Shown: piece after piece, positions 11,874-24,100 of the stretch
Layout: each line of letters opens with the position of its first letter
Numbering within the stretch: position 1 is the stretch's first letter
From: Lytechinus pictus
Lineage: Eukaryota > Echinodermata > Echinoidea > Temnopleuroida > Toxopneustidae
Reading direction: 5' to 3'
NCBI RefSeq assembly: GCF_037042905.1
Contig: NC_087257.1
Coordinates: 13,118,001 to 13,182,000 of the forward strand
DNA length: 64,000 nt
Position numbers and translations under genes: made by a program
The notes under the pieces: generated by a model
Database searches by the model: none
The model's input: only the letters and a program-made list of their open reading frames with translations
Told to the model about the DNA's origin: nothing

Positions 11874-12147
11874 CCCTGTCCCTGGGAAGCGGGGGTGTTA
11901 AAGAAGCACCACCAAGATGTTATTTGGGGGTGCTGCGTGTATTATTCTCCATAAGCCGCACCCCAGGAATTCTGGTAGGTGTTAAAACTGGAGAAATGTA
12001 AGCCAGAATAATTTTCATTTTATAGTACCCCATTTTTTTTTTTCTTTTCAAATTGTTCGGGACTGAAATAACATTATTTTTTAGTGAAACCCCTTTTTCT
12101 TTCTTTGTATTAGCACCCCAGTAAAAAAAAACGTTCCCAGGGCCCTG
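11874..12147. mobile_element. Probable MITE with imperfect terminal inverted repeats
   Basis: CCCTGTCCCTGGGAAGC at the left is an imperfect complement of ACGTTCCCAGGGCCCTGA at the right, and GGGGGTG/CACCCC pair just inside. About 270 bp, no coding. It is collinear in duplicons 2 (about 19386-19664) and 3 (about 43852-44544, enlarged by a second insertion), so it predates the duplications. Superfamily unknown. Confidence 0.5.
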
Positions 12148-12608
12148 AGTAGACCAACTTAAGAAAATATTAAATTAAAGAAAATTATCTCGTGGTATCT
12201 GCCATACATAACACAGTATTCTACAAAAGTAGAAAATTTGTTAAATCACTCTCAAATATATCATCAATATTCTAAGCCATATTAAGGGACCCAGCAATTT
12301 TTTTCAAAAAATGAAAGAGACTTTATTTATGGGATAGTATGTTATCAGACACATCGCTTAAACTCCATTACTTATATGCTTTTATATGACATCTAGATAG
12401 ATCCTTGTCCATTAAACGCGCGCACCGAGACCCCAGGCCATGCCCGAGGCACCACAAGTAAAAACCACTCGTCTTTGCAGCGCACATGTTGCATGTATGT
12501 ACTCGACAATTAATAGACCGAGCTTCCACTGCAGGGGCATAATTTATTTTGCATTAAAATTTATCAGTTTCAAATGAAAAGGATCTATTTTTAGGTGGAA
12601 TATAAACC

Positions 12609-12727
12609 AAATAATGAATGTTTCTCATTCGCGAAATGGACAGAATATTTCATTCGGTGATAGATAAAATTAATGATCCATTCAAATCGGCTATTCTGTC
12701 CATTGAATTCATAAACATTCATTATTT
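12609..12727. repeat. 119 bp hairpin element, copy 1
   Basis: AAATAATGAATGTTT at 12609-12623 is perfectly complementary to 12713-12727, and ATGGACAGAATA / TATTCTGTCCAT pair inside. Equivalent copies are at 20123-20241 and 45110-45228. Likely a tiny foldback MITE or its remnant. A CRE-like TGACGTCA follows at 12802-12809, but no link to transcription can be shown. Confidence 0.65.
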
Positions 12728-13436
12728 GTTTAACATTCATGCTCCAAAAATAAATCTTTCGAATTTATATTACATGTTTATATTTGGGAGCTACTCGCAA
12801 ATGACGTCATATCCGGCGTCATATATATATATATAATAAAAAACTCCTTACCTCACCCTTTCCCCTCTTCAAAAGTACATCCACCTCACTCCACCACCCT
12901 TTCCCCCTTTATCAATGTTTATGAGATCTGCAGTGAGATTAAGGTTTCAGCGCAAAATAAATATCTGCTGAGAAGGGTTTTGGATTTAGGGACTTAATTA
13001 GCACACGAAATTCTGAAAAAAGGTACTGAAAAAGATTTCCAAGTAGTTTGCACATGTGTTTTTCGCTCGGTCGCTACGATCACTCGCATAATATTGACAC
13101 AAAATACATGTTTTTAGCATTGGGCAGGGGAGACGGGAAGATAATTCCCAGCTGCATGGTCAGTATAGTACCCCCCCTTTCTGCCCAAGATATAGGTCAT
13201 TGTATTGATAATGACCAATGTAGAAAATACTGAAGCCCCCGGCAGAAGCCCCCACCCCACAAAAAGTTCGAGTCTCGAACCACACTTATGGTTTTGCATT
13301 TTTTAGTTGATTAATTGCCTAATTTCTCCCCTTTTTTTTTTTTTTTTTTTTTTGGGGGGGGGGGGTGCTTTGTAATTTGTAAGGGCTCCTCCCCCAAGCT
13401 AGATATACAATTTTCCTTGTGTTCTTCCTCCCCGAC

Positions 13437-13705
13437 CAGTGGCGTACCTAGGATTTTCCACGGGGGGGGGGGGGGCAAAACCGTCCGCCAAAAACAATCA
13501 CAAATAAAGGATTTCGTACCAGAAAAAAATTGACAAGCAAAAAAAAAGGTCTTCAATCACAAAAAGCTCAAGCTCGTCAGGGGGGCAAAAAAGGTCTTTC
13601 AAGCTCGTCAGGGGGGCAGGGATACGTCCTTTGCATGGGTTGTGGCTCGTCAGGGGGGGGGGCAGACTGCCCCCCCCTGCCCCCCCCCCCGTAGGTACCC
13701 TAGTG
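13437..13705. mobile_element. hAT-type non-autonomous element with 8 bp TSD (copy 1)
   Basis: Ends CAGTGGCGTACCTAGG and GTAGGTACCCTAGTG are inverted relatives, typical of hAT termini. The 8 bp target duplication TCCCCGAC is at 13429-13436 and 13706-13713. The empty site is intact in duplicon 2 (about 20905-20930) and filled in duplicon 3 (45932). The interior is G-rich and A-rich with a GTCCGCCAAAAA block and no frame. Confidence 0.85.
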
Positions 13706-15216
13706 TCCCCGACCCTTCCCCCTCAACCACCCCTTCCTCAATCCCACCCAACCACCAAACTTTAGCCCTATTCTGATCGCATGCAGAAGTTTGGGCGCAT
13801 CAGGGTTTCAGCTCAAACAAAATATTTTGCATGTCCTGTTCAAGGCCCTCATGACCACACCCACCACTGACGACCAGCAAGAAGCACATTTCCTTACTAA
13901 GGGACATTCATACTATATTGCTATGAAGGTGAAAATGTATAACTTTTTTAGCTCGGCAGATGCCGCTGGCTCCCGGACTATCTCTGCCGTCCGAGACCAG
14001 TTGCAACATTATGAGATATGCCTACTGTAGGCTACTCCGTCCTGATATAATAAGTTGAATTTCGCAAGAATGGAGTTTAACAGGCATTCGAAAACTTATC
14101 GAAATGACTTGAAGAAATATTGAGGTTTGGTATTTTCCAGTTTTGAATAATAGTATTTCGGTGAAACTTTTACATATAATATAATCTTTAAGTATAAAGG
14201 GAAGGTTTCCACTATTCGAAGGAGAAGTTGTGAGTAGAAATTGGAATGATCACCTCCTCGATTGGTAATCCAGAATATTTAGAAATGATATCGTCACAGC
14301 GTGCAAGTCCATGATGTAATCATGTTGGTAGATCCTAGATTACTTGGGAATATTTTCTTTTTGCATTTTATTTGATCACAAAGCACGGATATTTTACTAT
14401 CAATCAAAGCCTTATTGCGGCCTGAAAAAGTGCATAGTATACTGTATTAGAATGAGAAAAAAAAACCTTGATATTTGACAAATTTGAAATCAACCAATTA
14501 CTTTAAGGCGGGCAATGTAAAGAAAAATACAACAAAATTAACGGACGAAACCTACAAGTCGCGTCACCTGGTCTATGTAGTGGTACATTTATCAGAGTTG
14601 AATATCGCAAAAAATGCTATACCAGGCAAGCATACATAACACTTTATATAATATACATAAATATATATATATATATATATATAATCACAAAAGGTTTAGT
14701 AAATGCCGTAGAAATAAATTCGTAGATTTTAAAAGGAGCATAGCTATCAAAAATGAAAGGTAAAGTCACACTCTTCGTCAGTGCCCATGATGTGACAAAA
14801 AAGAGAATTCAAAATCCGTTTATATATATATATATATATATATATAAATTAAACCTTATAATTACGAAATGGCTTATTGATTTATAAAAATCGATTTGGC
14901 AGCACTCTCTTTAAATAACAATGATCCTTTCGGAAAATACGGCCAAGTCACCTTCATAAAAAGACGATGACCCTTGTTAGTTCTGAATAATTGCTTACAA
15001 GACCAAATGCAACATTGAAAGTGATATGCCTACTGTACTCCACCCTGAAATAATAAGTTGAATTTCGCAAGAATGGACTTCAACAGACTGGCATTCGAAA
15101 ACTTATCGAAATGGCTTGAAGAAAATAATGAGGTTTGATATTTTCTAGTTTTTAATTATAGTATTTCGTACTCATTAGCAGAGATATGCAGTCCTTGACT
15201 GCAGTTTAATCGGTGG

Positions 15217-16285
15217 TTAATTGCCTAAACGACCTTGGTTCCAAACCCATATCATTTCGGTAACGTTCAAGCCTGATATAAAATCATAGGAGTTCACTTC
15301 TTGCACACGATGTTTCATACTCCCTCCGGTAAAGTGCAATAACCGAAAATTCTTAATGTCCCGAAGTGGAACTCCAACTTTCTTGAGGCACATCCCAAGG
15401 TAGACATCCTCCCACTTGAAGGTGGGCGTGGTTAAGGAAACATTGAAGGCTCTCTGGACCACATCCGTAGACAAGATATAGACCGGTCCATCCAAATATG
15501 GGGGATAATGAGGAAAAGGATATTCCTCCTTCGATAAGTAGAATTTATTTTTTCTGTCCCGTTTTACCACTGCCCCAACCCAGGTTTTCCCAGCTGCATA
15601 GTTGGTCAATGGTGGTTTGGTCGACACTTTGCTAAGGAAACGCCGTTGGTTCATCATGGTATCATCATCTATTTTAATGGCATATTGAGCATGTTTGCAG
15701 AAATTGGTAACCCATTTCAAACCCATCGTTGTCTTTAACGTCAGGTTAAGGTAGCTGTCAAGAAAGTTCTCCTGGACAATGTCCCCATGGCGAATGGCTT
15801 CGTAATCAATATAACTTTGTAGCGTATCATTTGGCGTGGACCCAAGAAGGAAGACAGTGCGCATCGTTCCATGTTCACCCAAAGACTCCCAGTGGCTTGA
15901 ATTACCGTAAGTCTCTCGAATCGCTTGCCGTCTCTTAAAATGATATGTTGCTGTAGGAGAATAAAAAAAGCACATGGACCTTCATTTTCGATCCATCTTC
16001 TTCGTAGCAGGTATAAGATGGGTTGTGGATGTATTTGTAGTTGTGTCCAGTTGTCGCGTTCTTGAAATTACCGGTTTCACTTCCGTTGTGTTTTCTCCTT
16101 AAATCTGGTAACTGATCATTCATTCCAACGGAAGAAATGTTCGAAATAATTACTCTTTTTTGTTCTTTTATTCCTACGATCTCGCCAAACAATGTGGAAG
16201 AAACAACAGAATGAAGTTTAACTACAATTAAAATGCTTAAGAAAGCAAATGTGTAGAACAGGACCCGCTTGCATCTTCGAGACAT
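15217..16285 (-). pseudogene. GT31 glycosyltransferase copy 2, single frameshift
   Basis: Closely related to copy 1 with the same anchor, DDD and EDVYLGMCL motifs. A homopolymer at about 15962-15968 has seven A where copies 1, 3 and 4 have six. The frame that begins at 16285 therefore ends after about 116 codons, just past the stem region, and the catalytic part (15217-15975) is in another frame. A sequencing or assembly error in the A-run would give the same picture. It shares RRFLSK and RAFNVSLTTPTF with copy 4, unlike copy 1. Confidence 0.85.
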
Positions 16286-18039
16286 ATTAAATCACCCGTG
16301 GGTTTTCGTGGAAGTGTTTTGGAGAAATCGAAGATGATTCGCAAAATGCTACTAGTAACCAGAAACGTGTTAACTTTAGATAGGATATATCCTTAAAAAT
16401 CTGGATCAAAATAATGATCAAATGAATACTTATTTTGTCCGATTTGTATTACGAAATTGCACCAACTGACTGAATAGCTCATTATGCACCAGCTAATAAG
16501 TGAGAAATAACACACATTTTATGGTTTCTTATTTCAACGCTCTGTATTGTGGCCAACTTGAATGAGATGGCGCTCTTTTGTCATGATTGTCTACTGCTCT
16601 TCTTGTGTCGCAAATAGAGACATAAATTTTAACTTGGTTAGTACAGGGATGTGTAAGGAAGGGGCGAGATCAAGCTACTTCCCTTTGACTCCGTGCTCGA
16701 CACCGCCGATAACGTATGCGCTAATCTACATCGGTTAACCAGCTGGTTATATCATAGAATGCATAACTCCAATCTCCTGCATCAGTAAAACGAATCTGGG
16801 AAAACTTTCGCTGTTCATTTAAAAATTTCATTTGAAATTTGCGCATGAGAAAATGAAGGTCATTTTAAGGTAATTTCAACCCAAAAAAGGGTTTCACCCA
16901 AAACGTTAGGTCATAATACATGTATTATTTCGATTGTTAAGTGATGTATTTTTCGCCATCATAAAAGACCAAAAATAGTAGGGGGACATGTGATATTGTG
17001 TCCCCCTATTATTTTGGGTAGGGGGGGGACGCGTCCCCCCTGGGATTTCCGCCCATGTTCCTTCGGAAAATTCATTGAAGTCACCATCATGAAAAGACGA
17101 TGACCTTTGTTACTTCTGAAAAATCACTTACTCGAGTCTTAATTAGTTCGGGAGCCAGCGGCATCTGCCAAGCTAAAAAGGTTACAAATGTTCATCTTCA
17201 TGCCCCCTAATAAGGAAATGGGCGTCTGGCTGGTCGTGGGTGTGGTCAGGAGGGCCTTGAACAGGACCCACAAAACTAGGCTAGCCTAGCTAAAAAAGAA
17301 ATCTCATGAAATCGGTGGGATATTTTCTTGCTTATTATCAGGGTCATTAAAAAAATAGTGCCAGACATTTTTGGTGGTGGGGAGTAGCCGCCAGACGCAA
17401 CAAAATAATTCATAAATCTTAAGGAGTCTGACATATACTGAGTAATAGAAATGTATCATCTCCATATGTTTACTCTCACACTTCAGACCCTTAATATATT
17501 GTTTGTTTCTGAAACTCTGATGCACCCAAAACTTCTGCATGCAGATGCAGAAAGGGGCTTATGGTTGGTGGGATGGGGTGTGGATTTTTGAGGGGTTGGT
17601 TGAGGGGGAAGGGTCGGGGGAGGAAGAGCACAAGGGAATTTGTATATCTAGTTTTGGGAGGGAGAGTGTCTTTCAAAATGACAATAGCAAAACCGAAAGA
17701 AAGAGAGAAAAAGCTGATCCTCGTCACCATCAGGAAATTAACTCCCTAAAAACTGCAAAGCTCTTAGCGTGGTTTTAAATCAGATTTTTATTTTATTTAT
17801 TATTATTATTATTTTTTTTTGGGGGGGGGGGGCCTTCTGCAGGGGGCTTTAGAATTTTCTACGTTGGTCATATCAATACAATGGAAACTACCTATATCTT
17901 AGGCACCAAGGGGGGGGGGGTACTAAACTGACCATTCAGCTGGGAATTATCTTCCCGTCTCCCTTGCCCACTGCTAAAAACATGTTTTTTGTGTCAATAT
18001 TATGCGAGTGATCTTAGCTACCGAGCTCCATGGGCTTGT

Positions 18040-19200
18040 TGCAAGGAATTAAGTGCAATATCATCGGCAAATGCTAGGACCCCGAGATACAGGTTGCCTT
18101 ACAACCAAGATGATGCTCCCTTCGACTTTCGATATACAGCATGGGGAAAGTATATATGTACTCCTCCTTACCGAACTCCTTAAATAATTAATGGGGAAGG
18201 AGGAACATACTTCATGCTCCCGGAGCACCATGCATGAGCAAGTTTTTTTAGAACTCTGCAATGGTCTGTAACAGCACTGGAAATGCTATCTTGGACAGGA
18301 GACTATCTTGCCAAACCCTGTCGAATGCTTTCCGGGCATCCAGCAGAGCTATGTAAAGAGGCTGGTTGGCTTGTACACTTAGATGGAAAGGTCTAGTGAT
18401 TTGCCTGTAAGAGTGCAGGATTTTCCTTGTTGGAATCCGAATTGCAGAGGGTCTGGAATTTGGTGATCTTACAGGTCTTGAACAAGTTTGGACTTGACCA
18501 GTAACTCTAACATCTTCCCCAAGGCAGAGTCAGAGTGATGCCTCTATAATTTCCTTGGTCTGTTTGATCCATGTTCCCAACTTTGAAAAGAGGCATGATG
18601 AGACCATCTTTGAGACTGGGCGGAATGTACTTCAGATGTACCAGCCACTTCTTCACAATAAGGATGGGAATCCTAGTAGTACTCCAAGTGTATTTTTAGA
18701 TGTTCTGGAGAGATATTGTCTGTACCACTAGCTTTGCAAAATAGAAATGGCTGAAGACAGATTCTTCGAGGTAAAGAAATGTTCAAGGCCTTGTGGATGG
18801 CATTTCTCATGGGAGAGCAGGTTTTAGGATGAGCTAGATTCAGAGCATGCGCAGATCCACAATCAGAGGTGTGGCGAGATCCTCTAAGTGTTTAGTCCAG
18901 TCCTGGATGACATCGGGCCCAGAATAGAAGAGATCTCCAAAATTGAGTTAGTGCACTCTAGTACTAGAATCCCGTTCTTTCACTTGTGAATAAAACAGCT
19001 GACCATCATGCTCATGGGCTTACTCAATTCTCGATAGGAGACCATTAATGCAGGCAGATCTTGCTTACCTAAGTTTGGCCCATCAGGCTTTCTTCAGATT
19101 AGCCGATAACTCACCGGTTGAACTGTTCCTGTCTTCTCCAGATCTTTTCCAGACCTTCCATGCATTGATATGCCTCTGATACTCTACTCCACATCGGGAT
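18040..19200 (-). pseudogene. Decayed non-LTR reverse transcriptase, copy 2
   Basis: Paralogue of the relic at 10530-11700 with the same blocks (KDGLIMPLFKVGN, ARKAFDR, AFADDIALN) in the same order and similar breaks, so decay preceded duplication. Confidence 0.7.
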
Positions 19201-20122
19201 CGCAATCAGCCTTCTCCTTACCTATACCATTTCCTTTGGTGTGAGGAAGGCTCATATAGGTTTGAACAAAGGCTGACTGTGGCCTAGTCAAGGAGATTAT
19301 CATCAGGCATTACCTCAAATAGGGAGGTAAGAATTCCCGCAGAAGCTCAATCAAGAGGTTCGGTATACAGTTTCTTGATCATGATACATCCCTGTCCCTG
19401 GGAAGCGGGGGTGCTAAAGAAGCACCACCAAGATTTTATTTGGGGGTGCTGCGTGTATTATTCTCCATAAGCCGCACCCCAGGAATTCTGGTAGGTGTTA
19501 AAACTGGAGAAATGTAAGCCAGAATAATTTTCATTTTATAGTACCCCCCCTTTTTTTTTTTTCAAATTGTTCGGGACTGAAATAACATTATTTTTTAGTG
19601 GAAACCCCTTTTTCTTTCTTTGTATTAGCACCCCAGTAAAAAGAAAACGTTCCCAGGGCCCTGAGTAGACCAACTTAAGAAAATATTAAATTAAAGAAAA
19701 TTATCTCGTGGTATCTGCCATGCATAACACAGTATTCTACAAAAGTAGAAAATTAGTCAAATCACTCTCAAATATATCATCAATAATCTAAGCCATATTA
19801 AGGGACCCAGCAATTTTTTCAAAAAATGAAAGAGACTTTATTTATGGGATATTATGTTATCAGACACATCGCTTAAACTCCATTACTTATATGCTTTCAT
19901 ATGACATCTAGATAGATCCTTGTCCATTAAACGCGCGCACCGAGACCCCAGGCCATGCCCGAGGCACCACAAGTAAAACCACTCGTCTTTGCAGCGCACA
20001 TGTTGCATGTATGTACTCGACAATTAGCAGACCGAGCTTCCACTGCAGGGGCATAATTTATTTTGCATTAAAATTTATCAGCTTCAAATGAAAAGGATCT
20101 ATTTTTAGGTGGAATATAAACC

Positions 20123-20241
20123 AAATAATGAATGTTTCTCATTCGCGAAATGGACAGAATATTTCATTCGGTGATAGATAAAATTAATGATCCATTCAAA
20201 TCGGCTATTCTGTCCATTGAATTCATAAACATTCATTATTT
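20123..20241. repeat. 119 bp hairpin element, copy 2
   Basis: Same 15 bp perfect terminal stem as at 12609-12727, in the same relative place within the duplicon. Confidence 0.6.
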
Positions 20242-21181
20242 GATTAACATTCATGCTCCAAAAATAAATCTTTCGAATTTATATTACATGTTTATATTTG
20301 GGAGCTACTCGCAAATGACGTCATATCCGGCGTCATATATATATATAATAAAAACCTCCTTACCTCACCCTTTCCCCTCTTCAAAAGTACATCCACCTCA
20401 ATCCACCACCCTTTCCCCCTTTATCAATGTTTATGAGATCTGCAGTGAGATTAAGGTTTCAGCGCAAAAGAAATATCTGCTGAGAAGGGTTTTGGATTTA
20501 GAGACTTAATTAGCACACGAAATTCTGAAAAAAGGTACTGAAAAAGATTTCCAAGTAGTTTGCACATGTGTTTTTCGCTCGGTCGCTACGATCACTCGCA
20601 TAATATTGACACAAAATACATGTTTTAGCATTGGGCAGGGGAGACGGGAAGATAATTCCCAGCTGAATGGTCAGTATAGTACCCCCCCCTTTCTGCCTAA
20701 GATATAGGTCATTGTATTGATAATGACCAATGTAGAAAATACTGAAGCCCCCGGCAGAAGCCCCCACCCAACAAAAAGTTCGAGTCTCGAACCACACTTA
20801 TGGTTTTGCATTTTTAAGTTGATTAATTGCCTACTTGTTTCTCCCCCCCTTTTTTTGGGGGGGGGGGTTGCTTTGTAATTTGTAAGGGCCCCTCCCCCAA
20901 GCTAGATATTTCTTCCTCCCCGACCCTTCCCCCTCAACCACCCCTTCTCAATCCGACCCAACCACCAAACTTTAGCCCTATTCTGATCGCATGCAGAAGT
21001 TTGGGCGCATCAGGGTTTCAGCACAAACAAAATATTTTGCTTGTCCTGTTCAAGGCCCTCATGACCACACCCACCACTGACGACCAGCAAGACGCACATT
21101 CCTTACTAAGGGACATTCATACTATAGTGCTATGAAGGTGAAAATTTATAACTTTTTTAGCTTGGCAGATGCCGCTGGCTC

Positions 21182-24100
21182 AGTCTAGGAGAAAGGGGGC
21201 TTTATTCAGAATTTTTGGTGGGGAAGATTTGAAAAGCTTATCCGGGGTAAAATTGTGCGCTGATTCCAAAGTGTCACTCTTATTGACCATACTCACGCCA
21301 TTTTGGCCAATTTTTGACCAAAAATGACAATTTTTAACACTCTTTGGAAAATTGTCCCTTATCAGAATGCTTTTGTAGCCACATGCAATTAAAAGGGTCT
21401 ATAATAAGTAAAAATACACCCAGATTCCAGATAAAGTGGTTTCATTTGACAAATCATAAAAGAAGTGGTCATGATTTTTTTTGTCCGAAATGTGTTACAA
21501 ATATTTATCAGAGCTACTATTGGATGTCTTTAAAAATCCACATTTATTTTCAAAATGTGCGCTGGATCATGGATCATAACGATCAACCTCACGTTATTTA
21601 TTCCGTAAGTTTTGACCTGTGAAGGTCATTTTGGGTACTTTAGACATAACTGACCATTCGCGCAGTTTTGCATTATTAACTGATGAAACAGGCAGGAAAT
21701 TGAGGTCTTCAGCATGTTTTATCTTCTTCCCTTATAAAATGAGAATGCATTTCAAGGTCCTTCTTGTGCAGAATTTTATGCTGATTCCAAATATACCAGT
21801 CTTAATGACCCTATTTAATAGATTATGGTCATTTTGGCCACTTATGGCCCTCAAAATGACCAATGACATAATTCAATTTATCCAAAAATACTTTGAATGT
21901 CACCAGAATCGTTACAAGGGCATGCTGTGACACCTAAGATTGGTGTATTAATCCTTTAAATTGAACATTTCAAAAGTATTTTGACCTTACGTAATTAATT
22001 CCATCAGTTTTTACCTATGAGGGTCATTTGGGGTACTTTAGACATAACTGACCATTCAAGCAGTTTTGCATAATGAAACTGCACATAGGCAGGAATTTGA
22101 AGTCTTTAGCGTGTTTTATCTTCTTCCCATATAAAATGGAAATGCATTCAAAAGTCCATCTTGTGTAAAATGTGATGCTGATTCCAAATATATCAGTCTT
22201 AATGACCCTATTCAACAGCTTAAGGTCATTTCGGCCACTTATGGCCCTAAAAATGACCAATGACATCAGTTCAATTTATCCAAAAATACTTCGAATGTTA
22301 CCAGAATCGTTACAAGGTTGTGCTGTGAGACCCAACACTGGTGAATTAATCCTTTAAATTGAACATCTCAAACGTATTTTGACATCATGCAATTTATTCC
22401 ATCTGTTTTGACCTATGAGGGTCATTTGGCGTAATATAGACATAACTGACCATTCACCCAGTTTTGCATAATAAACTGCACATAGGCAGGAATTTGAGGT
22501 CTTCAGTGTGTTTTATCTTCTTCCCATATAAAATGGAAATGCATTCTAAAGTCCATCTTGTGTAAAATTTGATGCTGATTCCAAATATATCAGTCTTAAT
22601 GACCCTATTCAACAGCTTAAGGTCATTTTGGCCACTTATGGCCCTTAAAATGGCGAATAACATCAGTTCAATTTATCCAAAAATACTTCGAATGTTACCA
22701 GAATCGTAACAAGGTTTTGCTGTGAGACCCAACACTGGTGAATGAATCCTTAAAATTGAGCATCCCCAAAGTTGACTACCTTGGTCATTTTGGCCACCTT
22801 GATCCCCCGGCCAGCCCTGCTCATTGTGTATGTTAATTCAGGCTATATCGAACATGGTGAGGAGAAATTTGGGATTGCGTTAATATTAGCATCAATTATT
22901 GTTAACTAAGGAAAGTTTGAAAGCTTCTTGGTGGATATCAATGAAATGATTCCACACAGACCAGTGTTATTTGCCTAACTATTGGACCCTGTGGTCATTT
23001 TGACCACGTTTCCCTCAATTTTGACCAGTGACCATGGACCCTAGGAATCTTAAAATAGTGGAGGGATCAGCTAAGAGAGAAACCACACATGCTTTGATGA
23101 TTAAAAAAGGGCTCAAATGTTGGTCAGTATCATTATCAGCACGAGCTACGAATAATCGGTGAAGAGTGTTGATAATTGTGATAAAATCCTTTACATCGAG
23201 CATACATAAGGTTGTTTGATCATGCACTGTGGTCATAACATGATTTTAGCCACCTTGACCACACAGTAAATGTTTATCGAAACCTCACATATATGGGGCA
23301 GCAAATTCATGAAAGAGACATTTTAGCATCATTTACATGTAATGTTAGGACATTTTTTCTAGATTAATGTAGATTAATGACCATTAATGAGCTAGTGGTC
23401 ATTTTGGTCCCGACAATGACCAATCACATTTGCATTTATCAAAAAGGTTTCAAATGTTGTCGCTCCGTATTGTTAATAAGATGTATTATATAAATATATC
23501 AATTATTGATTTCAATATGATATGGCTAATAGTACATAATCAAAATGTTGTAACCATTTTGGCCATTTTGACCATTTATCGCATGTATGACTTTTGTCAA
23601 TAAACATGACAGGAGCAATCGTGGAAATGCGTTCAGTCCCTTTCGATTGGACATATTACAAGCTCACCTTGAGTAAAAAAAATTGTGCCAAATACCTCAC
23701 CACTGTCTAATGTGGCCCAATTGGTCATTGTATGGTCCTTGAATAGCCATAACATCATTCCCTCCTTTTTTTATTTAAATTATACAGAGAACTATGTTCT
23801 AGAGGAAGGCGCTAATCCTCAATTCAAAGGTGCGTCATTACAAAGCACTTGGTCAAAGTGAATTTCACGAATAGATTTGACAATGATGCATTTTTATTAC
23901 CTTTGCCATTTTGTATAATGTTTCAAAAACCTCACATTGGCATGATTGGTAAAGTTGAAAGTGGAAAACTTGCCCTAAATTGTTAAAGAGTGACCAAAAA
24001 TCGGCACAGAGAATAATTTCATATAGAGAATGTGTTTTATTACCCAGTACGTCTTCAAAAGAATTAAGGGTAAATTTGCTGCTCACCAGTCATGAGGTTT

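Larger units (their letters stand above)
9632..13979. mobile_element. ~4.3 kb element with long inverted arms (copy 1)
   Basis: Left arm (about 9632-10511) and right arm (about 13063-13979) are inverted relatives. AGTTCGGGAGCCAGCGGCAT at the left end matches the complement of ATGCCGCTGGCTCCCGGACT at the right end. Homology continues inward through the GTTCAAGGCCCTC, CATGCAGAAG, CTTCCCCCTC and GCATAATATTGACACAAAA blocks. The arms differ by internal indels and the right arm holds a hAT-type insertion. The middle 2.5 kb carries an RT relic and small hairpins. No transposase is recognisable. Equivalent elements lie at 17145-21181 and about 41584-46560. Flanks look like an interrupted copy of the 7385-7650 segment. 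Confidence 0.65.
7142..14535. repeat. Duplicon 1 of the GT31 array
   Basis: The block begins at AATTAACGGACGTAACC and ends where the same words restart at 14536. Order: 3' flank with (AT)n (about 7264-7308), GT31 copy 1 on minus, about 0.9 kb of 5' flank, and the long-inverted-repeat element (9632-13979). It closes with a 0.55 kb tail ending in (A)n and AAAGGCGGGC-type sequence. Duplicons 2 and 3 repeat the same order; duplicon 4 shares only the left part. A short segment of the 3' flank (about 7385-7650) is itself related to the sequences on both sides of the long-inverted-repeat element (9540-9625 and 14000-14170). Confidence 0.85.
17145..21181. mobile_element. Long-inverted-repeat element, copy 2
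   Basis: Collinear with 9632-13979: left arm about 17145-18010, right arm about 20570-21181. The right arm lacks the hAT-type insertion, so CTTCCTCCCCGACCCTTCC is the uninterrupted site. Its outermost few bases were lost or altered when the foldback element inserted after GGCTC at 21181. Confidence 0.6.

Noticed and set aside
12802-12809. CRE site regulating GT31 copy 1
   Set aside because: A single TGACGTCA more than 4 kb upstream, inside a repeat, with no supporting context.
13315-13556. Proteins reading through poly-T/poly-G tracts
   Set aside because: Homopolymer artefacts of the hAT-type insertion and arm.
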